Origin: G963663365 sp963663365
GTDB lineage: Bacteria; Hinthialibacterota; Hinthialibacteria; Hinthialibacterales; G963663365
Direction of reading: 5' to 3'
DNA: 64,000 bases
Assembly: GCA_963663365.2 (NCBI GenBank)
Contig: CAXXIH010000004.1
Location: forward strand, 434,001-498,000
In this document: positions 8,758 to 17,277 of the stretch, one piece after another
Position numbering within the stretch: position 1 is the stretch's first letter
How the letters are laid out: each line of letters starts with the position of its first letter
Notes under the pieces: generated by a model
Databases searched by the model: none
Seen by the model: only the letters and a program-made list of their open reading frames with translations
Told to the model about the DNA's origin: nothing
Translations under genes and position numbers: made by a program

Positions 8758-8800
8758 ACGGGCTGCGGAAATTCACTCCGCAGCCCGTTCTTTATTTATT
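8758..8800 (+). terminator. Rho-independent terminator after the Gfo/Idh gene
   Basis: A perfect 12-bp stem (ACGGGCTGCGGA at 8758-8769 with TCCGCAGCCCGT at 8777-8788) encloses a 7-base loop and is followed by a T-rich run (TCTTTATTTATT). It begins 35 bases after the stop of the oxidoreductase gene and also sits downstream of the convergent creatininase-family gene, so it may serve both strands. Confidence 0.9.
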
Positions 8801-8859
8801 ACCGACAAGTCTACAGGCCCCTGAAACGGTCGATGGCAAAGACCAACGTTCGTTCGCAA

Positions 8860-9660
8860 TCAATCGTCCGTCGTGTAGTATTTCTTGACGAACGGGAAGT
8901 ATTCATCCATTTCATCCCCCGACAATCCCGCAACAAACGCACTCAGCCGCTCAACCACCGCTTCGCAGATTCGGCGGCCCTTTTCGGGGGTTGCCTTACG
9001 CGGATCTCCGCAGGAACTGTCGCGCGTCAGAAGTTTCCAATCGCGGGATGTTTTCACCCAACCTTTGGCAAGGGCCTCGAAACGAAATGGGCGGAATGCA
9101 CCATCTCCCATCCGTTCGAGATGACACAAATCGGGGTAAAGATGCACGGATACACTGGTTTCCATCTCATCGGCATGATCGCCATTTTGCACATCAATGA
9201 CTTCTTTCAAGACATCATCGACGCACCGCCACCAATCGACGACTCCCAGAAAAAGACCTTCACGGTTTGATAATTCCCGCACCAACGGCGCAAAATCATT
9301 TCCACCATGACCATTAAAGATCAAAACCTTACGAATGCCGTGGTGTTCGAGAGATTCGATAATATCCAAGACAATACGATCCAGCGTGGCCTGGCGAACA
9401 TGCAGGGCCATGGGAAAACCGAGTTGATTAGCATCTACTCCATAGGGGATTGTTGGCAAAACCAGCGCGTTGCCGCCCCTCTCGGCCGCTTGCTCCGCCA
9501 CCTGATTGGCAAGCAATGTGGCATGAAAAGCATCATTGCCAAACGGCAAATGGAGGCCATGCGGTTCCGTGGCTCCAATGGGCAACAAAACCACTTCAGG
9601 CAATCTTTGTTGGATATCGTGAAGGCTCAGATACTGCAAATGCCGGGGACTTTCAAACAT
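8860..9660 (-). CDS. Creatininase-family amidohydrolase
   Basis: A 266-residue protein of the creatininase/MftE/ArfB superfamily, metal-dependent hydrolases of amide or formamide bonds. The metal-binding set is visible: LPIGATEPHGLHLPFGND (Glu, His, Asp), IFNGHGGND, and GDHADEMETS. The start at 9660 is set by GGAGG 7 bases upstream; in-frame codons further upstream (to 9768) would run into the insertion sequence and are unlikely. The IS4 element lies 85 bases upstream and may have separated the gene from its original promoter. The true substrate is unknown; creatinine is only one possibility in this family. Confidence 0.9.
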   Translation of the reverse strand: MFESPRHLQYLSLHDIQQRLPEVVLLPIGATEPHGLHLPFGNDAFHATLLANQVAEQAAERGGNALVLPTIPYGVDANQLGFPMALHVRQATLDRIVLDIIESLEHHGIRKVLIFNGHGGNDFAPLVRELSNREGLFLGVVDWWRCVDDVLKEVIDVQNGDHADEMETSVSVHLYPDLCHLERMGDGAFRPFRFEALAKGWVKTSRDWKLLTRDSSCGDPRKATPEKGRRICEAVVERLSAFVAGLSGDEMDEYFPFVKKYYTTDD

Positions 9661-9735
9661 GACAACCTCCATGACACAAATGAATCTTGAGTATGGTACC
9701 TTTAACCTAATCAGGGTAGTCCGGCACGTTTTTAT

Positions 9736-9744
9736 GTTTTGAGA
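9736..9744. repeat. Left copy of 9-bp target-site duplication
   Basis: GTTTTGAGA directly abuts the left inverted repeat and is repeated exactly at 11070-11078 next to the right inverted repeat. A tenth base does not match. This is the direct duplication made on insertion of the IS4-family element. Confidence 0.95.
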
Positions 9745-9762
9745 CACTACTGTCCCAACGTT
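9745..9762. repeat. Left terminal inverted repeat of the IS4-family element
   Basis: Eighteen bases, CACTACTGTCCCAACGTT, perfectly complementary to 11052-11069. The repeat overlaps the last two codon positions of the transposase reading frame. Confidence 0.96.
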
Positions 9763-10927
9763 AGTCAAATAGATTCAATTGGTTAGGGCTCTCGGTGGTA
9801 ATTGGGTGGCCTTGTTTTTCGGAAAACGCCTGTAAAATCGGGGTTTTTTCGAAAAGCGTGAGGCTGAAAACCTGTAGAATTGTGTAGAGACTTTGATCGA
9901 GTTGAAGCTGCTTTTTGATGATAGCCACAAGCACATAGGTGGAAATGGCAATCCAGACCTGGGTTTTGATGGCGTTCTCGCTGGTTCCATAGAATGCTTT
10001 GATTCGTAAGTGCTGTTTGATCCATTTGAAAAAGAGTTCGACGCGCCATCGGGCTCGATAGAGTTTGGTAATGGTCAACGGTGCCAAACTGAAATTGTTG
10101 GTGATGAAGACAAGTCTGTTTTGTGTATCGGGATCGCGGTAGCGGATACGTCGCAACTTCTCGGGATAGTCCTTTTGGCTGTAATAGCCAACAAGAACAA
10201 CGGTCTGATCGCATTGCAGACCTGTAGATTTGTTGACGGGGCGGGAGTAGAGACGCCGGTATTGAAAATTGCTTTTCGCCCGGGTGACGAAGAAAGCTGA
10301 AGACTCCGCAATCCGATGCAGACGGGCAAAGTCTACGTACCCTCGGTCCATTACATAAATTGCGCCAGGTTCGAAAACGAGTTCGTCGAGAATGTTCACA
10401 TCGTGCACATTGCCGGGTGTGACAATCACCACAGTGGGAATGCTTGCGCGTAGATCCAACAAGGTGTGGAGTTTTACGGCGCCTTTCCGTTTTCGAAACA
10501 AAGCCCATGGGAATAAGGACAGACAAAGATCGATGGTGGTCGAATCCAACGCGTAGACTGTGCGTTTGAGTTGAAGACCGAAACGTTCTTCGGCATAGAG
10601 ACTTCGCGCCGTCTGAATCAAGATTTGCGCAAAATCGGCAAAGATGCGCCAGTTCCGCGTTTTGTTGGCATTCGCCAACGTATTGCGCGATACCTTTCCT
10701 CGAATTCCCATATGATAAAGTTTTGATCCCGAAGCCCGTAAACACGCTTCGATATCCCGCAAACTTTCCCGGAATGTTAACTGTGCAAAGGCCATGCACA
10801 GAAACTGATCCCAACATGAAAAACTCTTCACTTTGTAATTGCCACCATGCCGCTCCACGCATTTTCGAAACTCGTGAGCCGGGGCATAATCCATGATTTG
10901 TGAGAAAACCGTTTGACCTGAGTACAT
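9761..10927 (-). CDS. IS4-family DDE transposase
   Basis: A 388-residue transposase. The N-terminal DUF4372-like DNA-binding part (VFSQIMDYAPAHEFRKCV, KSFSCWDQFLCMAFAQLT, RESLRDIEACLRA) is followed by a DDE core: first Asp in VYALDSTTIDLCLSLFPW, second Asp in YVMDRGYVDFARL, and the IS4 signature Y-x2-R-x3-E-x6-K exactly as YRARWRVELFFKWIK. All three acidic residues are present and the frame is uninterrupted, so the enzyme should be functional. Start at 10927 has GGAAAGG upstream. A 405-residue open frame on the same strand in another register (9783-11000) has no protein character and is a shadow. Confidence 0.97.
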   Translation of the reverse strand: MYSGQTVFSQIMDYAPAHEFRKCVERHGGNYKVKSFSCWDQFLCMAFAQLTFRESLRDIEACLRASGSKLYHMGIRGKVSRNTLANANKTRNWRIFADFAQILIQTARSLYAEERFGLQLKRTVYALDSTTIDLCLSLFPWALFRKRKGAVKLHTLLDLRASIPTVVIVTPGNVHDVNILDELVFEPGAIYVMDRGYVDFARLHRIAESSAFFVTRAKSNFQYRRLYSRPVNKSTGLQCDQTVVLVGYYSQKDYPEKLRRIRYRDPDTQNRLVFITNNFSLAPLTITKLYRARWRVELFFKWIKQHLRIKAFYGTSENAIKTQVWIAISTYVLVAIIKKQLQLDQSLYTILQVFSLTLFEKTPILQAFSEKQGHPITTESPNQLNLFD

Positions 10928-11051
10928 TCCCGTTGCCTTTCCGCGATCTTACGAAAAGGTCACAACGAGCCGGTTTCCATTTCAAGTCGATTATGGACAT
11001 TTCGCACTCTAAGTCGTATATTTTTAAACACTTACAAACAAAGCCAACTCA

Positions 11052-11069
11052 AACGTTGGGACAGTAGTG
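11052..11069. repeat. Right terminal inverted repeat of the IS4-family element
   Basis: AACGTTGGGACAGTAGTG, the exact reverse complement of the left end, 125 bases upstream of the transposase start codon. Confidence 0.96.
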
Positions 11070-11078
11070 GTTTTGAGA
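11070..11078. repeat. Right copy of 9-bp target-site duplication
   Basis: GTTTTGAGA, identical to 9736-9744, immediately outside the right inverted repeat. Confidence 0.95.
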
Positions 11079-11223
11079 TTTAAATCAACAAGAACAGTTG
11101 TAAAAACATCAAAACACACCTGATATAAGAAATAGAGCAAAATGATTTGGATATGGACCTAAAAGCAGGTACCATAATTAGTGAATGGAGCCAGGGGGGG
11201 GCATCCAATGTGCAGGGCGGCTA

Positions 11224-12114
11224 ATGGCTGAAGTACACCATGCCGTGACAGAATCACGGCCCGTAGCAATACAAGATTCTGAAGATCAACTCAAATTCAT
11301 CGAGGATTGTTTTGACGTGCTGAAACGGGATTTGAGCGCGTTCGAAAACGCTATGGAGGACCCTGACAAAAGCGTTGAGGATTTGCGCGCCATTGCCCGG
11401 CCAACCGTTACTCGTTTTAAGAATAGCCTAACCGTTTTTGACACACATTTGCGCGAACTACGCAAAAAATTAGATGAAGTTGAAGATTTGGAGGAGCTGG
11501 ACCGTCAGTCAATTGCGGTTTTGGACACTTTGACTGAAGAACTCCAAAAAGCCTACCGTGACCTCGAAATCAAGAATCGCGAACTTGCCTATGCCGCCGA
11601 CCATGATCCGTTAACGGGAGCCTATAACCGGCGTGTCATCATGGAAATGCTGGAACGTGAAATCAGCCGTTGCGAACGCGGAGGGCCATCGTTTTGTATT
11701 ATCCTCGTGGACTTGGACCATTTTAAAGGCGTAAATGATACCTATGGTCATTCGGCCGGCGATGAAATCCTGAAAGCCTTGGTAACGGCATTAAAAAACT
11801 CGATCCGTAAAATTGACGTTACCGGCCGTTATGGAGGAGAGGAATTTCTTTTAATTCTTCCTCGTACGGGATTGGAAGGTGCGACACAATTCGCAATCCG
11901 TTTACTCAACACCGTAAGAGAAATCGCAGTCGAGCACGAAGACAAGGTCATTAAAGTGACGGCAAGCTTCGGAATCGCGGACTACCAACCCAATGGCGAT
12001 AGATTATCTTCGAAAAAACTGCTCATCCGGGCCGATCAAGCGCTTTATAATGCCAAAAATAGCGGGCGCAATTGTTTCAAGATTTGGGAACCCAGCATGA
12101 GAGGCTTTAAATAA
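11224..12114 (+). CDS. Diguanylate cyclase (GGDEF) with N-terminal helical region
   Basis: The protein makes cyclic di-GMP from two GTP. From the chosen start (MAEVHHAV, 296 residues, AGGGCGG five bases upstream) residues 1-120 are helical and acidic with coiled-coil character, without membrane segments, probably a dimerisation or sensory part. The GGDEF domain starts at DHDPLTGAYNRR; the active-site loop reads GRYGGEEF (GGEEF at about 204-208), and an RxxD inhibitory site (RKID) lies exactly five residues before it, so product inhibition is expected. An ATG at 11185 would add 13 residues. The gene is 145 bases from the insertion sequence, which may have altered its promoter. Confidence 0.93.
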   Translation: MAEVHHAVTESRPVAIQDSEDQLKFIEDCFDVLKRDLSAFENAMEDPDKSVEDLRAIARPTVTRFKNSLTVFDTHLRELRKKLDEVEDLEELDRQSIAVLDTLTEELQKAYRDLEIKNRELAYAADHDPLTGAYNRRVIMEMLEREISRCERGGPSFCIILVDLDHFKGVNDTYGHSAGDEILKALVTALKNSIRKIDVTGRYGGEEFLLILPRTGLEGATQFAIRLLNTVREIAVEHEDKVIKVTASFGIADYQPNGDRLSSKKLLIRADQALYNAKNSGRNCFKIWEPSMRGFK

Positions 12115-12352
12115 AACCTCTCAGTTGCAAATGTAGTCGGAGCTTCCCCTACCTATTCCCCGCAATTACCACCCAGTCTTCATATTTCTCCTGGAATTCC
12201 CTGCCCGGAATGTTTGTTACAATCCTCGGCATTTTGTAATAGACGCCACGCCGAATCATCAACGTGACAACTTGTGACAACTTTTAACAGATGAGAATCA
12301 CAATTCACGATATTGTCCCGGGTGTAAGAACAGGATGCGGAGGTGTGCAGAG
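12115..12352. other. Intergenic stretch with hairpin and tandem 10-bp repeat
   Basis: A TGAGAGG/CCTCTCA inverted repeat (12098-12104 and 12117-12123) overlaps the stop of the diguanylate cyclase gene but has no T run behind it. GTGACAACTT occurs twice in tandem at 12264-12273 and 12274-12283, about 70 bases before the next start codon, where an operator or promoter element would be expected. No gene was seen here. Confidence 0.4.
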
Positions 12353-14899
12353 ATGATTAGCCGTAGATACACCATTTATTTAGTTGTCTGCATTTTCCTT
12401 GGGGCTTCAATTTCTACTCATTGTCTTGAAATCGGCTTGGATGCCGGGAATCAGGACCTATTCATCGTTGCGCCTGACTCACTAGCAGTCGGAGCCTATT
12501 CATTTGGGGCGGTGCCCGACGATTCATCAGGCCAATACAGTGACGGGACCGGGATGACCATCTCGGCTGCAAACGGGCAAGGAGTCCGCATTTATGGCCC
12601 CGTGGTCAATTCAGGTGCTGGTCTTACGCTTGTCCGTGTTTCCGCTTACTGCCTTGGTGAGGATGTCGCCCTGACCGTGGCCGCGTTGAATGCACAAGCA
12701 GATGGTTCGCTTCAAGACATCGACGGTTCCATCGCCACCAACCAGCCCATCAATGGCCTCGACTTTTTAAATCGTTGGGAAACCCTACAAGTACTTTACG
12801 ATCCCAAAGGCGATGCGCTAGCGCCTGTGGTACAAGTGGCCGGGTATGCCGATACCCCTGTGACCGTGTATATGGATCAATTGGAAATCATTCCACTCGC
12901 AAACTTACCCCGGGATGAAGTCGACGGCCTTATCGGTTTATCGGAAACCGGCGTGGAGCCTACGCCTACACCTGGTGATGTAACAAACCCGACTCCAACA
13001 CCGACAACGTCCGGAACAGCCTCCGAAAAGACATATCTTACAGAACCGTTTAAAACGTATATCCCAAAACCGCTTGGTTATGTCGCTCTTTCGCCAAACA
13101 TATCTCCGTATTCTTATGCCGCGTATGCAATTGCCACAGAAGACATGCTGGAAATATGGCGGCTTGACACCGAAGCGCCCCTAGAAAAAATCGGAGCAAG
13201 TTATCCGCCTATTAGCACTTTTTCATTTTCTTCAAATGGCAATCGAATTGCCGGAATTAATACCAAAGGCAAAGCATATGTTTGGGATATACATTCTAAA
13301 TTATTGCTCAACAAATTAAACACAGCGACAGAGAAGGCTCTAACAGTCACCTATGCATTAGATGCCGAAAGCATCGTCACAACATCTGATGACGGGATGA
13401 TTCGAGTTTGGAATCCGGATACCGGTGAAGTTATGGCGGCTTTTAATTTTACTGGAGAATCACCGCCACCTTGCGCAATATCTTCTGATGGCACACAGAT
13501 CGCCATGTCCGGAGAATCGCCTTCCACGGCCCAAATCTGGTCGGTATCGCCATCGGAATTCGTTAAAAACATCGGCGTTTCTCAAGATGCGATTCAAAAA
13601 CTCGCATTTTCACAATCCGGTGACCAATTGTCCATTGGAACCTCGAATTCTATTACGGTATTGAATATCGATTCCTCCGAAATTATCCATCAATTTCCTA
13701 TAGAAGGCACACCGCTGACCATCGCATATTCGCTCAGGAACAACACAGTGGCAGCAGGAACATCCAATGGACTTTATGTTTGGGATTTAGCCAACGGCAG
13801 CCTTTTGCTTCACGAATATGTAGGACTGAAGGTTTCTGATATTGCATTCACAACCACACGGATGAGTGCGCTTATCAATGATACAAGAATTGATGTCTAC
13901 AATGCGACTTCTCTCAAAAAAACCGATGCATACTTCATCAATCATGGCGGCGCTGTTGAGAAAGTATTTTATGTACCGGACGGCTCAGAAATCGCGACAG
14001 TAATTGATCAAGAAATTAGATTTTACAGCCGCGAAACAGGAGATTTACTGCGCACACTATCGTTACCCTTAGCACCATCTTACGCAACGCTCACAATCGA
14101 TGGATTTTCGCGGGATGGCACACGATTATTGGCTCATGATTACAATTCACCGTTGCTGCTGGATGCCCAAACAGGACAGGTCATTTCGGCTTTCGGCAAT
14201 TCTTCTTATCTAAGCAAGAGTTCTTCCACGAACACCCTGTCTTTGAATCCGCAAAGCATGCAATGCGGAATCTCAATCGCGCAGGCACATTTCTCAAAAG
14301 ATGAGAATAAAATTATAACACTTGACGAGTACAATTATGAGAACCTTATCCAAATATGGGACATCGAACTCGGACAAAAAGTCCTGGGATTAGACTATGA
14401 CATTCAAACCAGTGCAACCACCGACCTTTCCGTGGCCAACGGAATCCTGGCGGCAATTCAAAATGAGAATATTGAGATATTGGATTTATCTGATTGCCTT
14501 AATCTTCAACAAAAACTGCTTCCGCATTTGGATATGCCATCAGGAACCAGGAGTGCGCTGAAAATTTCACCAAATGGCACACGGCTGTTGTGTATCGATG
14601 GCAGGACCGGCCTTGAACTTTGGGACCTTCAAAGCGCCGGTCTCATCAACATTCTGTTGGAAACCGTCTATCGAAACGCAGATATTGAAACATTTGAGAT
14701 TGCCGGCAATGACAGCCTTGTCGTATTTCCGATGACTGACAAAAAACTTGGCGTTTGGAATACATCAAAGAGTCACATTGATGCTGAAATCGACACCGGC
14801 GCAAAAATTTACGACATCGAAATTTCTTCTGACGGGCTGGAATTGTTGACCGGTCACGAAGGAGGAGTCGTATTGTGCTGGTCACTTGAAGATATTTGA
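12353..14899 (+). CDS. Secreted WD40/beta-propeller-like protein of unknown function
   Basis: GGAGG 8 bases before ATG 12353 sets the start (848 residues). A signal peptide (RRYTIYLVVCIFLGASIS) precedes an N-terminal beta-rich domain of about 180 residues that resembles a carbohydrate-binding or Ig-like module, then a Pro-Thr linker (VEPTPTPGD, NPTPTPTTSG). The remaining 600 residues are WD40-like blades with repeating patterns such as FSFSSNGNRIAGINTKGKAY, VWDIHSKLL, IRVWNPDTGEV, LQIWDIELGQ and LELWDLQSAG, enough for about two seven-bladed propellers. No enzyme motif is seen. It is probably an extracytoplasmic binding or scaffold protein. The region is visibly richer in A and T than flanking housekeeping genes. 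A terminator follows at 14984. Confidence 0.75.
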   Translation: MISRRYTIYLVVCIFLGASISTHCLEIGLDAGNQDLFIVAPDSLAVGAYSFGAVPDDSSGQYSDGTGMTISAANGQGVRIYGPVVNSGAGLTLVRVSAYCLGEDVALTVAALNAQADGSLQDIDGSIATNQPINGLDFLNRWETLQVLYDPKGDALAPVVQVAGYADTPVTVYMDQLEIIPLANLPRDEVDGLIGLSETGVEPTPTPGDVTNPTPTPTTSGTASEKTYLTEPFKTYIPKPLGYVALSPNISPYSYAAYAIATEDMLEIWRLDTEAPLEKIGASYPPISTFSFSSNGNRIAGINTKGKAYVWDIHSKLLLNKLNTATEKALTVTYALDAESIVTTSDDGMIRVWNPDTGEVMAAFNFTGESPPPCAISSDGTQIAMSGESPSTAQIWSVSPSEFVKNIGVSQDAIQKLAFSQSGDQLSIGTSNSITVLNIDSSEIIHQFPIEGTPLTIAYSLRNNTVAAGTSNGLYVWDLANGSLLLHEYVGLKVSDIAFTTTRMSALINDTRIDVYNATSLKKTDAYFINHGGAVEKVFYVPDGSEIATVIDQEIRFYSRETGDLLRTLSLPLAPSYATLTIDGFSRDGTRLLAHDYNSPLLLDAQTGQVISAFGNSSYLSKSSSTNTLSLNPQSMQCGISIAQAHFSKDENKIITLDEYNYENLIQIWDIELGQKVLGLDYDIQTSATTDLSVANGILAAIQNENIEILDLSDCLNLQQKLLPHLDMPSGTRSALKISPNGTRLLCIDGRTGLELWDLQSAGLINILLETVYRNADIETFEIAGNDSLVVFPMTDKKLGVWNTSKSHIDAEIDTGAKIYDIEISSDGLELLTGHEGGVVLCWSLEDI

Positions 14900-14983
14900 A
14901 AATGCAAGACCACAATTCACCTAATTTCAATGAATAGCTCCTAAAACCGTCCCTAACGGTTTTGAACGCCTCCATTATTCTAT

Positions 14984-15018
14984 GCCCCGGAATACGCTCC
15001 CAATCCGGGGCTTTTTTT
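14984..15018 (+). terminator. Rho-independent terminator after the beta-propeller gene
   Basis: GCCCCGG at 14984-14990 pairs with CCGGGGC at 15005-15011 across a 14-base loop, followed by seven T. A second short hairpin (AAAACCGT with ACGGTTTT, 14943-14963) lies just upstream without a T run. Confidence 0.88.
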
Positions 15019-15107
15019 CTATGCTATTCTCTTTTGGAGTGCCCGCTTTTATCTCTGTATGCAAATAGACTGCATACGCATTCATGCGGTACGGCACCAG
15101 GATTGCG

Positions 15108-16373
15108 ATGACTCAGTTACAAATAAAAAATCCGGCAGCAAGTGTTGTGGTAACCGGTTCGGAACTACTTTCAGGAAAACACCGGGATACAAACACCGGT
15201 TATATCGAACGTCAATTGGCCCTAATGGGCATCCCAACGCGTTTTGCGGCCACAATCGGTGATCGCAAAGAAGAGATGATCGCCGCTTTTCGTTATGCGC
15301 TTGAGGCCGCGCCTATTTTGTTTGTCAGCGGAGGACTCGGCCCAACAGTTGATGATGTAACCCGCGATGCTTTGTCTGAAACACTCGGCGTGCCTCTGGA
15401 ATTTAAACAAGAAGTCCTCGATCAAATTGAAGACCGGTTTCGATCTTTTAAACGAAAAATGACGGCTAACAACCGGCTTCAGGCCATGGTTCCGGTTCAT
15501 GGAGACTATTTCCCTAATCCAAACGGAACCGCGCCGGGATTGGTGTACGAGGCGGAAAACCGGCTGGCTATCGCGTTGCCCGGCCCTCCCAGGGAATTGG
15601 AACCGATGTTCGATGCCAGCGTAGCCCCTTATTTATCGGGCCGGTTCCCGGACCTCGAAACTGTGAGCCAGGTTCGCGTGCGATTGGTGGGTATCGGCGA
15701 ATCGAATGTGGATCAGGTTCTCCGGGATCAAATCAGGCTCGATGAAGACATCGAGCTCTCCATCCTGGCCCGGCTCGGCCTGGTTGATGTCACTCTTTCG
15801 CTAAAAAGCACAAGACCGGATGAGGTTCGGCGTTTGGAAGGTTTCCGGGAAAGCATCCTGAAACATCTTTCCGAGTATTGCTATTCGACCCAAATCAACG
15901 AAACAATTGACGAGGCAGTCGGGAAACGCCTGCGGGAACGGGGCGAAACCATCGGGACGGCTGAATCCTGCACTGGCGGTCTGATTGCCTCGGGACTCAC
16001 GTCTATTCCCGGGTCATCGGACTATGTTACGGGCTCTTTTGTAACCTATAGCAACGAATCCAAACAGGCATTACTGGGTGTCAGCCGGCAAACACTTGAG
16101 ACGCATGGCGCAGTCAGTGAATCTACGGTATTGGAAATGGCTGCAAATGCAGTTGAGCGCTTGGGCTGCACATGGAGCATCGCGGTTTCGGGCATTGCCG
16201 GTCCGGGCGGCGGAACAGAAGATAAACCCGTCGGCCTGGTTTGGGTGGGGATCGGTCATCGCGGCTCGGCGCCCGAAGCGGAACATTTCCAGTTCGCCGG
16301 AAACCGGACCAGCATACGCGAGAGGACGCGTGTTTGCTCATTAGGTAAATTGCTGAATCGATTAAGTGGATAG
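15108..16373 (+). CDS. cinA: CinA family protein (NMN amidohydrolase / competence-damage inducible)
   Basis: CinA proteins combine an N-terminal MoCF/COG1058 domain with a C-terminal nicotinamide-nucleotide amidohydrolase (PncC) domain and act in pyridine nucleotide salvage; in some bacteria they are linked to competence. The N-terminal domain shows VVVTGSELLSGKHRDTNTGY, FVSGGLGPTVDDVTRDAL and IALPGPPRELEPM. The C-terminal domain shows ETIGTAESCTGGLIASGLT, FVTYSNESKQALLGV and AVSGIAGPGGGTEDKPVG, including the catalytic Ser/Lys region. I prefer ATG 15108 (MTQLQIKN, 421 residues); ATG 15084 is possible. It ends 10 bases before the next gene, so the two may be co-transcribed. recA, often nearby, is absent. 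Confidence 0.95.
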   Translation: MTQLQIKNPAASVVVTGSELLSGKHRDTNTGYIERQLALMGIPTRFAATIGDRKEEMIAAFRYALEAAPILFVSGGLGPTVDDVTRDALSETLGVPLEFKQEVLDQIEDRFRSFKRKMTANNRLQAMVPVHGDYFPNPNGTAPGLVYEAENRLAIALPGPPRELEPMFDASVAPYLSGRFPDLETVSQVRVRLVGIGESNVDQVLRDQIRLDEDIELSILARLGLVDVTLSLKSTRPDEVRRLEGFRESILKHLSEYCYSTQINETIDEAVGKRLRERGETIGTAESCTGGLIASGLTSIPGSSDYVTGSFVTYSNESKQALLGVSRQTLETHGAVSESTVLEMAANAVERLGCTWSIAVSGIAGPGGGTEDKPVGLVWVGIGHRGSAPEAEHFQFAGNRTSIRERTRVCSLGKLLNRLSG

Positions 16374-16383
16374 GATCGTTTGG

Positions 16384-17211
16384 ATGTGCGTTATGACCGC
16401 GCCAAGAATCCATAGGCCGATTTTTCATTTTCTATTATTTGCTGTATTGGCCATAGCGGGCTCAATGAGCACAGCTGTGCATGCCCAACAACGCCCGGAG
16501 CATCTGCTAATCGCCATCGCGCCCTCTCCTGCCGCAGAAAACAATCCTTTTCCTTGGGAACAACCGACAATTCTGACACCGGCATGGGATAGCCAGGGCC
16601 TGCCCGAAGAAGGTACTTTGATTTATAGGCCTTACGAAAACCGCTGGGATGACTTCAAACGGGATTGGGAGACCTTGCTGACAGAACGTCCACCGGCTTT
16701 TGTGACAGGTGAGCGGACTTTTTTGGAATCTCTCCCGGGACTAACCGATGAATACCAACTTCTGCTTTCCGCACCGCCATCGCCACAAGCTGATGCGGTC
16801 CTGCTGGCCCGCGCGGGAGATATCCGTACGGCTACCGATGTTATCCTTGGAACCGTTGTCCAAGAGAGCCGCACGGGGGGAGCGAGTCAATTGGAGCAAT
16901 TACAGAACCGGGGATATCAAATACGGGTTGCCGAACATGGTCGGGCGGTCGAGGCATTGTTGCATTTGGCTGCCGGAAGCACCGATTATGCAGCTATGCC
17001 TCTGCGTGAATTGAATCAGTTGTCGGAAGACCGGCAATATAAGCGAATCGTTCGTTCCCTGGATGTTGTCCAAGAAATCGTCTCCGGCGCGGAAGAAGCC
17101 GTATACGTACGGCATAGTCTCTTGGAGACACGTCCTGAAGTCGTTTATGCTGTGGCGAAGCTTCTCCATTCACTGGATGAGACGCTTCAACCTCAACCGT
17201 TAAGATGGTAG
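16384..17211 (+). CDS. Secreted substrate-binding-protein-like protein (PhnD/ABC-type fold)
   Basis: A 275-residue protein with a signal peptide (FHFLLFAVLAIAGSMSTAVHA). The mature part has the alternating alpha/beta pattern of type 2 periplasmic binding proteins. The segment VVQESRTGGASQLEQL, then AEHGRAVEALLHLAAGSTDYAAMPLRELNQL, then VVQEIVSGAEEAVYVRHSLL matches the hinge and second-lobe pattern of PhnD-like phosphonate/phosphite binding proteins and related sensors. No ABC permease or ATPase is nearby. Instead a histidine kinase follows 66 bases later, so a sensory role is inferred. Start chosen at 16384 with AGGA upstream; GTG 16366 and ATG 16393 are alternatives. Ligand unknown. Confidence 0.65.
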   Translation: MCVMTAPRIHRPIFHFLLFAVLAIAGSMSTAVHAQQRPEHLLIAIAPSPAAENNPFPWEQPTILTPAWDSQGLPEEGTLIYRPYENRWDDFKRDWETLLTERPPAFVTGERTFLESLPGLTDEYQLLLSAPPSPQADAVLLARAGDIRTATDVILGTVVQESRTGGASQLEQLQNRGYQIRVAEHGRAVEALLHLAAGSTDYAAMPLRELNQLSEDRQYKRIVRSLDVVQEIVSGAEEAVYVRHSLLETRPEVVYAVAKLLHSLDETLQPQPLRW

Positions 17212-17246
17212 AGAAATCCGGAGTCCTATGGGGCATACGAAAGAGG

Positions 17247-17264
17247 CGGAGCCATTAGGCTCCG
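17247..17264 (+). promoter_or_regulatory. Perfect hairpin in the leader of the histidine kinase gene
   Basis: CGGAGCC (17247-17253) and GGCTCCG (17258-17264) form a 7-bp stem with an ATTA loop directly in front of the GAGGG ribosome site (about 17266-17270) and GTG start of the kinase. No T run follows, so it is more likely to influence translation or mRNA stability than to terminate. This is inference from position only. Confidence 0.45.
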
Positions 17265-17277
17265 TGAGGGAATTACT

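Larger units (their letters stand above)
9745..11069 (-). mobile_element. Complete IS4-family insertion sequence, 1325 bp
   Basis: The element is bounded by perfect 18-bp terminal inverted repeats, CACTACTGTCCCAACGTT at 9745-9762 and its reverse complement at 11052-11069, and flanked by a 9-bp direct duplication. It contains one intact transposase gene on the minus strand whose TAA stop lies inside the left repeat. The perfect repeats, intact reading frame and exact target duplication indicate a recent, probably still active insertion. The target was the intergenic space between the creatininase-family gene and the diguanylate cyclase gene. Confidence 0.97.

Noticed and set aside
9783..11000. 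405-codon open frame overlapping the transposase on the same strand
   Set aside because: It is in another register of a clearly coding transposase, its translation is rich in Arg, Ser, His and Cys without any domain pattern, and no ribosome site precedes it.
11160..11190. Matching GGTACCAT elements on the two sides of the insertion sequence as a shared operator
   Set aside because: The match is only eight bases built around the palindrome GGTACC and is not convincing without a third occurrence.
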